Shown: one piece after another, positions 16,877-23,709 of the stretch
How the letters are laid out: every line of letters starts with the position of its first letter
Numbering within the stretch: position 1 is the stretch's first letter
Assembly (NCBI GenBank): GCA_949320185.1
Contig: CASGHK010000052.1
Coordinates: forward strand, 1 to 40,051
Length of the DNA: 40,051 bases
DNA from: an uncultured Methanomicrobiales archaeon
Lineage (GTDB): Archaea > Halobacteriota > Methanomicrobia > Methanomicrobiales > Methanospirillaceae
Direction: 5' to 3'
Notes under the pieces: generated by a model
Seen by the model: only the letters and a program-made list of their open reading frames with translations
Database searches by the model: none
Told to the model about the DNA's origin: nothing
Position numbers and translations under genes: made by a program

Positions 16877-17075
16877 TCATCCGACGAGGTCGCGCCGTTG
16901 CCCGGTCTCGAGGAACGAGCCGGCGACGTCCTCCTCGAACTCCAGGCTGCGGCTCCACGGGACGGCGAAGGTGAGGACGCCCGCGCCGAGGAGCTTCTTC
17001 GTCGCAACCCGCCCCCAGGGGTCTGTCATCCCGATCACCGCCCGATGGTGCTCCCGCGCCGGATCGATGAGGGGC
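16877..17075 (-). pseudogene. 3' remnant of a DUF169 gene
   Basis: Read on the minus strand, this piece encodes RAVIGMTDPWGRVATKKLL and on through VPWSRSLEFEEDVAGSFLE to a TGA stop. It is a close copy of the last ~55 residues of the intact DUF169 gene at 17287-18084 (RAVIGMTDPSARVATKKLL, VPWSRYLEFEEDIAGSFLE). Homology stops abruptly near 17075, where another remnant begins. No start codon or 5' part remains, so it is not a working gene. The strong match suggests a fairly recent duplicate or a related copy that lost its front half. Confidence 0.88.
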
Positions 17076-17076
17076 G

Positions 17077-17184
17077 GTGCAGGTGATCACCTCCAACCCA
17101 ATCTCCGAATTCCATATCCGGTCCTACAGAAACCGTCCGGTCCGACATGTCATGTCGCTTCTGTTCGAGGGGTACCGGACAGGG
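17077..17184 (+). pseudogene. 3' remnant of a TfrB/HdrB-like CCG-domain gene
   Basis: The frame reads QVITSNPISEFHI, then PVRHVMSLLFEGYRTG. It matches the end of TfrB in this window (QVVTSCPFCEFHI, then PVRNITSLLLEAYRKK) at about half the positions. Both cluster-ligand cysteines of the TSCPFCEFH motif have become Asn and Ser, and everything upstream is missing, so this is a decayed C-terminal fragment. It abuts the DUF169 remnant head to head at about 17076. The source could be a tfrB duplicate or another CCG-domain gene. Confidence 0.7.
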
Positions 17185-17286
17185 TATGGGGCCGCACCCG
17201 TCCTGGCGATCGGAAGCACCGACCCCAGAGCCTCTGCGGATGTCGCTCGGGAGCAGGCATTCGGGCGACTGCCCCAGGTCTGTTCG

Positions 17287-18084
17287 CTACCCGATCAGCT
17301 CCCGCCACTGCGCCGTCTCGAGGAATGAGCCGGCGATGTCCTCCTCGAACTCCAGGTAGCGGCTCCACGGGACGGCGAAGGTGAGGACGTCCGCGCCGAG
17401 GAGCTTCTTCGTTGCGACACGTGCCGAGGGGTCCGTCATCCCGATCACCGCCCGCGGGTAATCCCGCGTCGCCTCCGCGAGGGGCCAGAGGAAGAACTGC
17501 ATGCACCCGGCGCCGGGCGGGACGATCACCCCGTCAGTCGCGGGGCGGCGGTAGTGGGCGAGGGTGACCAGGCCCGAGATCCCGGCACCGTCCGCGACGA
17601 AGACGACCGCTGCCGGCTCCTCGCCGTCCGGGACGGCAGAGAGCGGCATCAACACCACCCAGTCGGGAGCGGAGGGCATCATCGGCAGCCCGTCGAGAAA
17701 GACCCGTGCCGCCGCCGGGTCACGCCAGTACCGCTCCCCGTGGAGCAGGAACCCGCGCGCCGGGGAGTCGGGCATCGCCTGTGCCTCCTCAACGAGCCGC
17801 TCAGGCGCTCCCGTCCCCTCGACTCCGCAGCTCAGGAAGTAGGAGTGCCGCTCCGGGTCCTCGAACCCCTCCTCGAACCCGAGCCCGACAACACCGCCGG
17901 GACACCCAGCCGTCTCGCGAGAGACCGCCGCCGTCCTGCCGAGGGCTGCCTGGGCGAGGAGCCACATCACGCACCCGCGTCGCCCGGAGGCGAACCCGAC
18001 GGCGCCTTCTGGCCGCTCGTTCCGGAGGAGGACGGCGACCGGCTCGAACCGGAGGCCAAGCGCCTCCTGCAACCGACTCTGCAT
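17287..18084 (-). CDS. DUF169 family protein
   Basis: This 265-residue cytoplasmic protein belongs to DUF169, widespread in methanogens and anaerobes and without an established function. Family features are the opening MQSRLQEALGLRFEPVAVLL, conserved cysteines (GRRGCVMWLLAQAA, ETAGCPGG, CGVEG and GAGCMQFFLWPL), and the end RAVIGMTDPSARVATKKLL to FAVPWSRYLEFEEDIAGSFL. ATG 18084 is chosen because a TATA-like GTATGTATG (18110-18118) lies 26 bases upstream; ATG 18108 in the same frame is an alternative. It diverges from the esterase gene, and a partial copy of it lies downstream at 16877. Confidence 0.87.
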   Translation of the reverse strand: MQSRLQEALGLRFEPVAVLLRNERPEGAVGFASGRRGCVMWLLAQAALGRTAAVSRETAGCPGGVVGLGFEEGFEDPERHSYFLSCGVEGTGAPERLVEEAQAMPDSPARGFLLHGERYWRDPAAARVFLDGLPMMPSAPDWVVLMPLSAVPDGEEPAAVVFVADGAGISGLVTLAHYRRPATDGVIVPPGAGCMQFFLWPLAEATRDYPRAVIGMTDPSARVATKKLLGADVLTFAVPWSRYLEFEEDIAGSFLETAQWRELIG

Positions 18085-18113
18085 GGTCGACTGTCGGCGG
18101 GGGGCCATACATA

Positions 18114-18149
18114 CCTGCCGGATCCGCGCCACAGGTTTTATCCGGCAGG
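18114..18149. promoter_or_regulatory. Perfect 10-bp inverted repeat across a divergent promoter
   Basis: CCTGCCGGAT (18114-18123) and ATCCGGCAGG (18140-18149) are exact reverse complements with 16 bases between them. The left arm touches the TATA-like box of the DUF169 gene, and the right arm overlaps TTTTAT (18136-18141), the likely TATA box of the esterase gene. A dimer bound here would cover both promoters. The repeat is seen; regulation is inferred. Confidence 0.65.
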
Positions 18150-18177
18150 CAGCGGGAGTACGTGTGGTGATCGTGCG

Positions 18178-20406
18178 ATGACCTGCAGGGCCTCCATCAG
18201 GCGCCCCATGTGGCTGCTCCTGGCCGCGTTCATCCTTATCGTCATCTCAGTCGGCGCTGTGGACGCCACGACCAGGATCGTCCCGCTCGGGGACTCGCTG
18301 ACGAAGGGGATGCTCGACACGGACGACGGCGGGATGCACCCGACCTATAGGTACTGGCTCTGGAACAAACTCCGCTCGAATGGCTACGACGTCGACTTCG
18401 TCGGCTCCTGGAACGTGCCGAACTTCCCCGTCAGCTTCGACAAGGACAACGAGGGGCACGGGGGGTACCGGATCGCCGGGATCGTCGACGGTGTCGGTAC
18501 GGGCGGCAAACTCTCGACCTGGTTGTCGGGGTACTATCCCGACATGGCACTCGTGCTGATCGGGACGAACGACGTGCTCGCCAACACGCCGATGTCGGAC
18601 CGATTCGCGGCCTACGACCGGCTGATCTCCACACTTCGCGCCAGGAATCCGAAGATCACGCTGGTCCTCGCGAAGCTCCCTCCCACCGGGGACAGTTACC
18701 GCAACACGAACTCGGGCCTGATCGAGTTCAACAACCGTCTCCCATCCTGGGCGTCCTCCCGTTCGACCTCGAGCTCGCGCATCGTCGTGGTCGACCTCTA
18801 CTCGGGCTTCGACGGCCGGTCGGACAACCAGGGGCCCCGCTACATCCACCCGGACGAGTCGGGGGAGAAGAAGATCGCGGACCGGTTCTACGCCGCCATG
18901 ACTCCCTATCTCTCGAAGGGCACCCCGGTAACGACGTTGCCCACCCCGACGCAGAACCCGTACGCCATCACGGGCCCGCGAGTGATCAACAGTCCCGGCT
19001 CGTATTACCTCGCCGGCGACCTCCTGAACCGGGATGAGCCGGTCTGTATCGAGGTGACATCGCCGGGCGTCACGATCGATGGGCGCGGTTATCGCCTCGG
19101 CGGGAACGGCCGATCGAAGGAATCAGCCGGGATCTTCATCTACGGCATTCCGGACGTGACCGTGAAAAATATGAAGATCTCGGGCTGGGGCTACGGGGTC
19201 TATTACTACGACAAGGGGGTCGGGATCGGCCGGATCGAGGGTTGCACCATCGAGAACAACCTCTTTGCCGGGATCGTCCTCTACAATGGCGTGACCGGGG
19301 TGAGCATCGTCGGAAACAGGATCCAGGGCCACTCCACCCGGGGGATCTGGATCTCGAATGCGCACGGCAACGTGGCCTATAACAACCGGTTCATGAACCA
19401 GGGGGAGAACGTGGAGGTCGTCTATGAATCGACGGGCAACTCGTTCTCAGTCTCGCGGCGCTCCGGTCCGAACATCATCGGCGGTCCGTACGTCGGCGGC
19501 AACTACTGGGCGAAGCCCTCGGGGAACGGGTTCTCCGAGACCCACGGCGACGGGGACGGCGACGGGTTCTGCGACGAGGCCTTCACCTTCGCCGGTCAGA
19601 CCGACGCCCTCCCGCTCGCCTCGCCGTACGCGCCGACTCCGTCGAAGACGGCCACACCGAGCCCGACGCCGACGGCGACCCCCGGACCGTTCGCGACCCT
19701 CGTGGTCCCGGGCCTTGTCGAGGCGGAGGACTACGACAACGGCGGCGAGGGTGTGGCCTACCACGATACGGTCGCCGGCAACCAGGGTGGGGCGTATCGG
19801 GCCGACGACGTCGACATCGAGTCGATCGCCAGTGGGTACGCGCTCGCCTACATCCGTGACGCGGAGTGGACCCGGTATACCGTGACCGTGCAGGAGACGG
19901 GAGACTACCTGGTCGGGCTCCGGGCCGCTGCCTGGAACGGTCTCCGGACGGTCCACATCCTCGTCGGCACCACCGAGGTCGGGAGTATCACGGTGCCAGT
20001 GACCGGGTCGATGACCTCGTTTGAGACCTTCACGACGACGGTCCGCCTGTCGGCCGGAACTCAGGAACTCCGCCTCGCCTTCACGGGGGACGGCATGAAC
20101 CTGGACCGGATTGAGACCACCCTGGTCCCCCCGACGGCGACCATGACGCCGACCGTGACCACGACGGCGACTCCGAACGGGTCGGTAGTGCAGGTGCCGG
20201 GAGGGGTCGGTGTGCCGACGAAGACCGGCAGCGACGGGCTCTACGACGATGTGAATGGAAATGAGAGAAAGGACTTCGCGGACGTCGTGCTCTTCTTCAA
20301 CCAGATGGACTGGATCGCCGCGAACGAACCGGTGGAAGCGTTCGATTTCAATAGAAACGGCCGGATCGACTTCGCCGACGTGGTGACTCTCTTCAACACC
20401 CTGTAG
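18178..20406 (+). CDS. Secreted SGNH (CE3-like) esterase–β-helix–CBM–dockerin-like protein
   Basis: A 742-residue exported modular protein. Residues about 10-30 are a signal peptide. Residues 33-245 form an SGNH esterase domain resembling carbohydrate esterase family 3: nucleophile Ser40 in PLGDSLTKG, DNEGHGGYRI (90-99), GTND with Asn131, and His224 in YIHPDESG. The usual Asp three residues before the His is Arg221. A NosD-like β-helix covers about 260-450 and ends with GPNIIGGPYVGGNYW and a DGDGFCDE site. After a Thr/Pro-rich linker comes a CBM6/35-like module (VEAEDYDNGGEGVAYHD, about 515-655), a second Thr-rich linker, and two EF-hand loops of dockerin type. Deacetylation of plant or microbial polysaccharide is the likely role, if active. 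The frame is open upstream, but ATG 18178 begins the signal peptide. Confidence 0.88.
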   Translation: MTCRASIRRPMWLLLAAFILIVISVGAVDATTRIVPLGDSLTKGMLDTDDGGMHPTYRYWLWNKLRSNGYDVDFVGSWNVPNFPVSFDKDNEGHGGYRIAGIVDGVGTGGKLSTWLSGYYPDMALVLIGTNDVLANTPMSDRFAAYDRLISTLRARNPKITLVLAKLPPTGDSYRNTNSGLIEFNNRLPSWASSRSTSSSRIVVVDLYSGFDGRSDNQGPRYIHPDESGEKKIADRFYAAMTPYLSKGTPVTTLPTPTQNPYAITGPRVINSPGSYYLAGDLLNRDEPVCIEVTSPGVTIDGRGYRLGGNGRSKESAGIFIYGIPDVTVKNMKISGWGYGVYYYDKGVGIGRIEGCTIENNLFAGIVLYNGVTGVSIVGNRIQGHSTRGIWISNAHGNVAYNNRFMNQGENVEVVYESTGNSFSVSRRSGPNIIGGPYVGGNYWAKPSGNGFSETHGDGDGDGFCDEAFTFAGQTDALPLASPYAPTPSKTATPSPTPTATPGPFATLVVPGLVEAEDYDNGGEGVAYHDTVAGNQGGAYRADDVDIESIASGYALAYIRDAEWTRYTVTVQETGDYLVGLRAAAWNGLRTVHILVGTTEVGSITVPVTGSMTSFETFTTTVRLSAGTQELRLAFTGDGMNLDRIETTLVPPTATMTPTVTTTATPNGSVVQVPGGVGVPTKTGSDGLYDDVNGNERKDFADVVLFFNQMDWIAANEPVEAFDFNRNGRIDFADVVTLFNTL

Positions 20407-20430
20407 GGTGGGGGGATGCCTCCCCCCTAA

Positions 20431-21582
20431 TTAATGGGACACGACCCAGGCGTAGGCCTCGAGCGCCGCCTTCGCCCCCTCGCCGGCGGCGATGATGATC
20501 TGGTCGGAGTGGATGCTCGAGACGTCTCCGGCGGCAAAGAGCCCAGGGACGCTCGTCTGGCAGTTCTCGTCCACGACAACCTCGCTCTTCTCGTTCAGCG
20601 TGACGAGGTCGCCGAGGAAGTCCGTGTTCGGTATCCAGCCGATATCGAGGAAGACGCCGTCCACGTCGAGCCTGACCTCCCTGCTGGTGTTCCGCTCACG
20701 GACCGTGAGCCCCGAGAGGAAGGCGTCCCCGTGGAGCGCGAGTACCTCCCATTCCCTGTGGACGGTGACGTTTGGTTTCGCGACGAGGCGGTCGACGTCG
20801 GCCCTGTCGGCCCTGAAATCCGACCGGACGATGATGTCGACGTGCGACGCGATGCCGGCGAGTTCGTTCGCCATCTGGACGGCCGAGTTGCCACCGCCGA
20901 CGATGGCGACGCGTTTGTCGCGGAAGAGGGGGCCGTCGCAGGTGGCGCAGACGGAGAGCCCGCGCCCGAGAAACCGCCGTTCGTCGGGGATGCCGAGCGT
21001 CTTCGGGTGCCTGCCCGAGGCGACGATCAGGGCGGTCCCCTTGTAGGCCGTGCCGCCCTCGGTGGTGACCCGGAAGCGACCGTCCTCGCGGGTAACACCG
21101 GTCACCCGGTCGAGGATCAGCCGGATGTTCTGCTCCCTCACCTGCTCCTCGAACCGGTGCATCAGCTCCTCGCCCTTGATCATCCGGAAGCCCATGTAGT
21201 TCTCGATCGCCCAGGATTCGAGGGCCTGGCCCCCGATTGTTGTCGAGACGAGCAGGGTCTTCAGGCCCTTTCTCGAGCAGTAGACACCGGCAGTCAGCCC
21301 TGCAGGCCCGGCACCGACGATAAGGACATCCAGATCGGTCTCCGACCGGTCCTCGCCGAAGAGCTCCCCCAGCCGCTTTGCATCGTAGCCGACGAGCACC
21401 TCGTCGTCGATCGTGGTGACGGGGACGCCGTACTGCCCGGAGCGCTCGATCATATCGCGCGCGGCCTGGCGGTCGGTCCCGACGTTGACCGCTCGGTACG
21501 GGACCTTCCGCTGGTCGAGGAAGGCCTTGACCATGCGGCAGTACGGACAGTTCTCGGTGTAGTAGACGACGACGTTCGGCAT
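20431..21582 (-). CDS. Glutaredoxin–thioredoxin reductase fusion protein
   Basis: A 383-residue fusion. Residues 1-75 are a glutaredoxin domain with the active site CPYC (Cys12, Cys15) and the cis-Pro loop GVPVTTID. Residues about 84-383 are a thioredoxin reductase: FAD motif VGAGPAG, IGGQALESWAIENYMGF, redox-active CATC (Cys212, Cys215), nucleotide-binding GGGNSA and the closing FAAGDVSS. The reductase probably feeds electrons directly to its own glutaredoxin domain. The electron donor (NADPH or F420H2) cannot be read from sequence. ATG 21582 sits 26 bases from TTTTTTATA (21606-21614), favouring a leaderless start over GTG 21600. Confidence 0.93.
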   Translation of the reverse strand: MPNVVVYYTENCPYCRMVKAFLDQRKVPYRAVNVGTDRQAARDMIERSGQYGVPVTTIDDEVLVGYDAKRLGELFGEDRSETDLDVLIVGAGPAGLTAGVYCSRKGLKTLLVSTTIGGQALESWAIENYMGFRMIKGEELMHRFEEQVREQNIRLILDRVTGVTREDGRFRVTTEGGTAYKGTALIVASGRHPKTLGIPDERRFLGRGLSVCATCDGPLFRDKRVAIVGGGNSAVQMANELAGIASHVDIIVRSDFRADRADVDRLVAKPNVTVHREWEVLALHGDAFLSGLTVRERNTSREVRLDVDGVFLDIGWIPNTDFLGDLVTLNEKSEVVVDENCQTSVPGLFAAGDVSSIHSDQIIIAAGEGAKAALEAYAWVVSH

Positions 21583-21605
21583 GAGGAGCAGGTTCTGCAC
21601 TCCTG

Positions 21606-21614
21606 TATAAAAAA
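21606..21614 (-). promoter_or_regulatory. TATA box of the glutaredoxin–thioredoxin reductase gene
   Basis: TTTTTTATA on the minus strand, centred about 27 bases before ATG 21582. It fixes the start codon choice. Confidence 0.55.
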
Positions 21615-21620
21615 GTGCGG

Positions 21621-22175
21621 CTAGGCCTGTCCATCGATCGTTGCGTCGACGAAGGTGACGAGCTGGGTGAGGAGCATGGGGTCGAGCCCCTGCTCCACAG
21701 CGAGAAAGATGCCCGAGTGGTCGAGGAGGCGGAGCCGGTTCGCGACGAAGTGGATGAACTTTGAGAGGCTCGTGGACGAGAGGTAGATCAGCATGGTCGA
21801 TACAGAGTCGATCAGGATGCAGGTGGGCTCATGAGGATGGGCCCTCAGGACTTCGGTGACCCCGATCCCGATCGCGGTCAGGTCCGTCGGGGCCTCGACA
21901 TATCGGCACCGGGCATCGGCAGGGGGCATCGAACCGAGTGCGTACGGGGTGATCGCGTCGATGAAGGCGATCCGTTCGAGGTCGAGGCCTGCCGACTCGT
22001 AGAGCCGGGAGAGCACCCTATAGGGGTAGTTGGTGGTGATGACGCAGACCCGGTACCCGGCGTCGAGGAGCTCGCCGGTGAGGGCCAGGTTCTGCTCGCG
22101 GAGGCGGTCCGGGGGCGATAGGACCAGGAACAGCTGTTTCGTGCCGAGGTCTGCCTCGCTGATCAGCCGGTTCAC
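21621..22175 (-). CDS. KaiC/RecA-like domain protein without P-loop
   Basis: A 184-residue protein with the RecA/KaiC-like fold pattern: first strand LFLVLSPPD, second strand YRVCVITTNYPYRVL, the Walker B-like strand PTCILIDSVSTMLIYL, and a final strand SGIFLAVEQGLD. The Walker A lysine loop (GxxxxGKT) is absent; its place is taken by SPPDRLREQN, so ATP hydrolysis is unlikely. Related archaeal proteins are thought to act in signalling. It starts four bases after the stop of the PAS gene at 22180, so the two form an operon. Confidence 0.75.
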   Translation of the reverse strand: MNRLISEADLGTKQLFLVLSPPDRLREQNLALTGELLDAGYRVCVITTNYPYRVLSRLYESAGLDLERIAFIDAITPYALGSMPPADARCRYVEAPTDLTAIGIGVTEVLRAHPHEPTCILIDSVSTMLIYLSSTSLSKFIHFVANRLRLLDHSGIFLAVEQGLDPMLLTQLVTFVDATIDGQA

Positions 22176-22179
22176 GAAC

Positions 22180-22794
22180 TCACTCCATCAGGAAGCGCCG
22201 GTATTCTTCGGGGATCCCCTCGAGGTCGCCCGCGACACTGTTCTTGAGCGCGTTAAGCGTCGTCACGAGCCCGCGGGCTCCCGCCGCCTCGCAGCGGAGG
22301 GCGAGCGCGACCTCTTCCGGCGTGAGGCGCCCGCTCTCAAGGTCGTCCGCGAGGGTTACGAGTGTCTCGGCGATCACCCCGGTGGGCCGGGCGAGACGGA
22401 GCACGGCGTCGGTGAGGAAGCCAGTGAGCATCGCCTCGGTCTCGCGAAGGCGGGTGACGTCGAGCAGGGTGTGAACAGCCCCGCCTGTCTCCAGGGGGTC
22501 GACGAAGGCGACGAACCATCGATCGCCCCTGCGGACCACCTCCCGCTCGTGCTGCCCCGTCTTCCTGGCGCGCCGGAAGGGGCAGCCGTCGATGAAGTCG
22601 GTACGGTCATGGCAGACCTTGAAACAGGGGCGGCCGATCAGCGAGGCGGCCTCCTCTCCGAACAGCTCGCCAGTCGCCCGGTTGGCCACCTCGATCCTGC
22701 CGTCGGGTCCGATGACGAAGACCGGGTGGTCTATCGCCTCGAAGGCCTGCTCGTAGACCGTCACATCACCCCGATCTCCTGCAGCGGACTTCAT
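22180..22794 (-). CDS. PAS-domain sensory protein
   Basis: A 204-residue soluble protein. Residues about 12-120 are a PAS domain (AFEAIDHPVFVIGPDGRIEVANRATGELFG) with an unusual cysteine pattern, CFKVCHDRTDFIDGCPF. The rest (about 121-204) is helical (LTGFLTDAVLRLARPTGVIAETLVTLADD) and may be a dimerisation bundle like that of a histidine kinase, but no kinase ATPase domain or phosphoacceptor His is seen. ATG 22794 lies about 26 bases from TATCCCATA and is taken as a leaderless start. It is in an operon with the KaiC-like gene, its likely partner. Confidence 0.78.
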   Translation of the reverse strand: MKSAAGDRGDVTVYEQAFEAIDHPVFVIGPDGRIEVANRATGELFGEEAASLIGRPCFKVCHDRTDFIDGCPFRRARKTGQHEREVVRRGDRWFVAFVDPLETGGAVHTLLDVTRLRETEAMLTGFLTDAVLRLARPTGVIAETLVTLADDLESGRLTPEEVALALRCEAAGARGLVTTLNALKNSVAGDLEGIPEEYRRFLME

Positions 22795-22887
22795 GCACAG
22801 TCGTGGAACGCCGTATGGGATATTGGTGTGGTTCCCGTCACTGCTCTCGCCGCTCAGTTCATCTGGTTTGCCAGCTCCCGCTCTGGC

Positions 22888-23709
22888 ATGGTCCGCACCC
22901 TGGTCCTCCATGACCATGAGGGCTCAGCTGCCGCCGCGCTCCTGGCCCTCGTTCTCGGGCCGGCGATGACTGCTCCCCTCATGTCGACCTCCGTGGACTG
23001 GAAGGACGCGGTCGCCTGCGTCCTGGTCCTCGCCCCCGCGGGCCTCACTCCCGCCGGCATCGACCGTCTCGCCCGGCTGGTCCCCATCCACCTGCCGGTC
23101 GCCCTCTGGCTCCTCCCGGCGCCCGGCGCGGAGGAGCGGTTCCGGGCCGCCGCCGAGGCCTTCGGGGACCGCCTCGCCCTGGCAGCTGTCGTTCCGGCGG
23201 AGAAAGAACGGCTCGTCGCGGCGGGCGTCGCCCTTCGGCGCCGGATCCTCCGCGGGGCCTCGGAGATGCCGCGAGATGAGCTTCGAGCGATGGTCTTCGA
23301 TGGGCTCGGCGCCCGGAACACCTGCACGCTCTGCACGGGCCACGGAGACGAGGTGCGGGCGACGCCGATCGAGTACCTGCTCCTGGACGACCGGCTCTAC
23401 CTGCTCACCGAGGGGGGTGAGAAGTTCGCCAATCTCCTCTTCAATCCCCGTGTCTCGGTCGGTGTCTACGACCCGTACACCTCGATGGGCGCGCTCTTCG
23501 GCCTCCAGCTGACCGGAAGGGCGACCCGCGTGACGCCCTCCTCTCCGGAGTTCAACAGGGTGCTCCTGGCCCGCGGACTCTCGGTGTCCCACCTCTCCGA
23601 CCTGCCGGTCCTCGTGCACCTGGTCCGCGTCGACCTTGAGGAGGCCGAGCTGGTCTCGTCGGAGGCGAAGAGGCGGGGTTACCGGGCCCGGCAGCGCCTC
23701 CGCCTCTAG
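22888..23709 (+). CDS. FMN-binding split-barrel (pyridoxamine phosphate oxidase-like) protein
   Basis: A 273-residue protein. The C-terminal part (about 125-273) looks like a pyridoxamine 5'-phosphate oxidase-type flavin barrel, with ATPIEYLLLDDRLYLLTEGG, KFANLLFNPRVSVGVYDPY and GLQLTGRATRV. The N-terminal ~120 residues alternate strands and helices (AVACVLVLAPAGLTPAGIDRL, LPVALWLLPAPG) and are not a family I recognise. The substrate is unknown; related archaeal proteins bind FMN or F420. ATG 22888 is the only reasonable start after the predicted transcription start. Its TAG overlaps the polymerase gene's stop by three bases in the palindrome CTAG. Confidence 0.75.
   Translation: MVRTLVLHDHEGSAAAALLALVLGPAMTAPLMSTSVDWKDAVACVLVLAPAGLTPAGIDRLARLVPIHLPVALWLLPAPGAEERFRAAAEAFGDRLALAAVVPAEKERLVAAGVALRRRILRGASEMPRDELRAMVFDGLGARNTCTLCTGHGDEVRATPIEYLLLDDRLYLLTEGGEKFANLLFNPRVSVGVYDPYTSMGALFGLQLTGRATRVTPSSPEFNRVLLARGLSVSHLSDLPVLVHLVRVDLEEAELVSSEAKRRGYRARQRLRL

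Larger units (their letters stand above)
16752..17286. other. Gene-remnant region between PQQ protein and DUF169 gene
   Basis: This 535-base stretch has no intact gene. The left 100 bases hold the promoter of the PQQ-propeller gene; 16877-17184 are the two back-to-back remnants; in 17185-17286 I recognise nothing. Confidence 0.7.

Noticed and set aside
17554-18177. Upstream extension of the esterase frame opposite DUF169
   Set aside because: The sequence is the antisense of DUF169, and the signal peptide begins just after ATG 18178.
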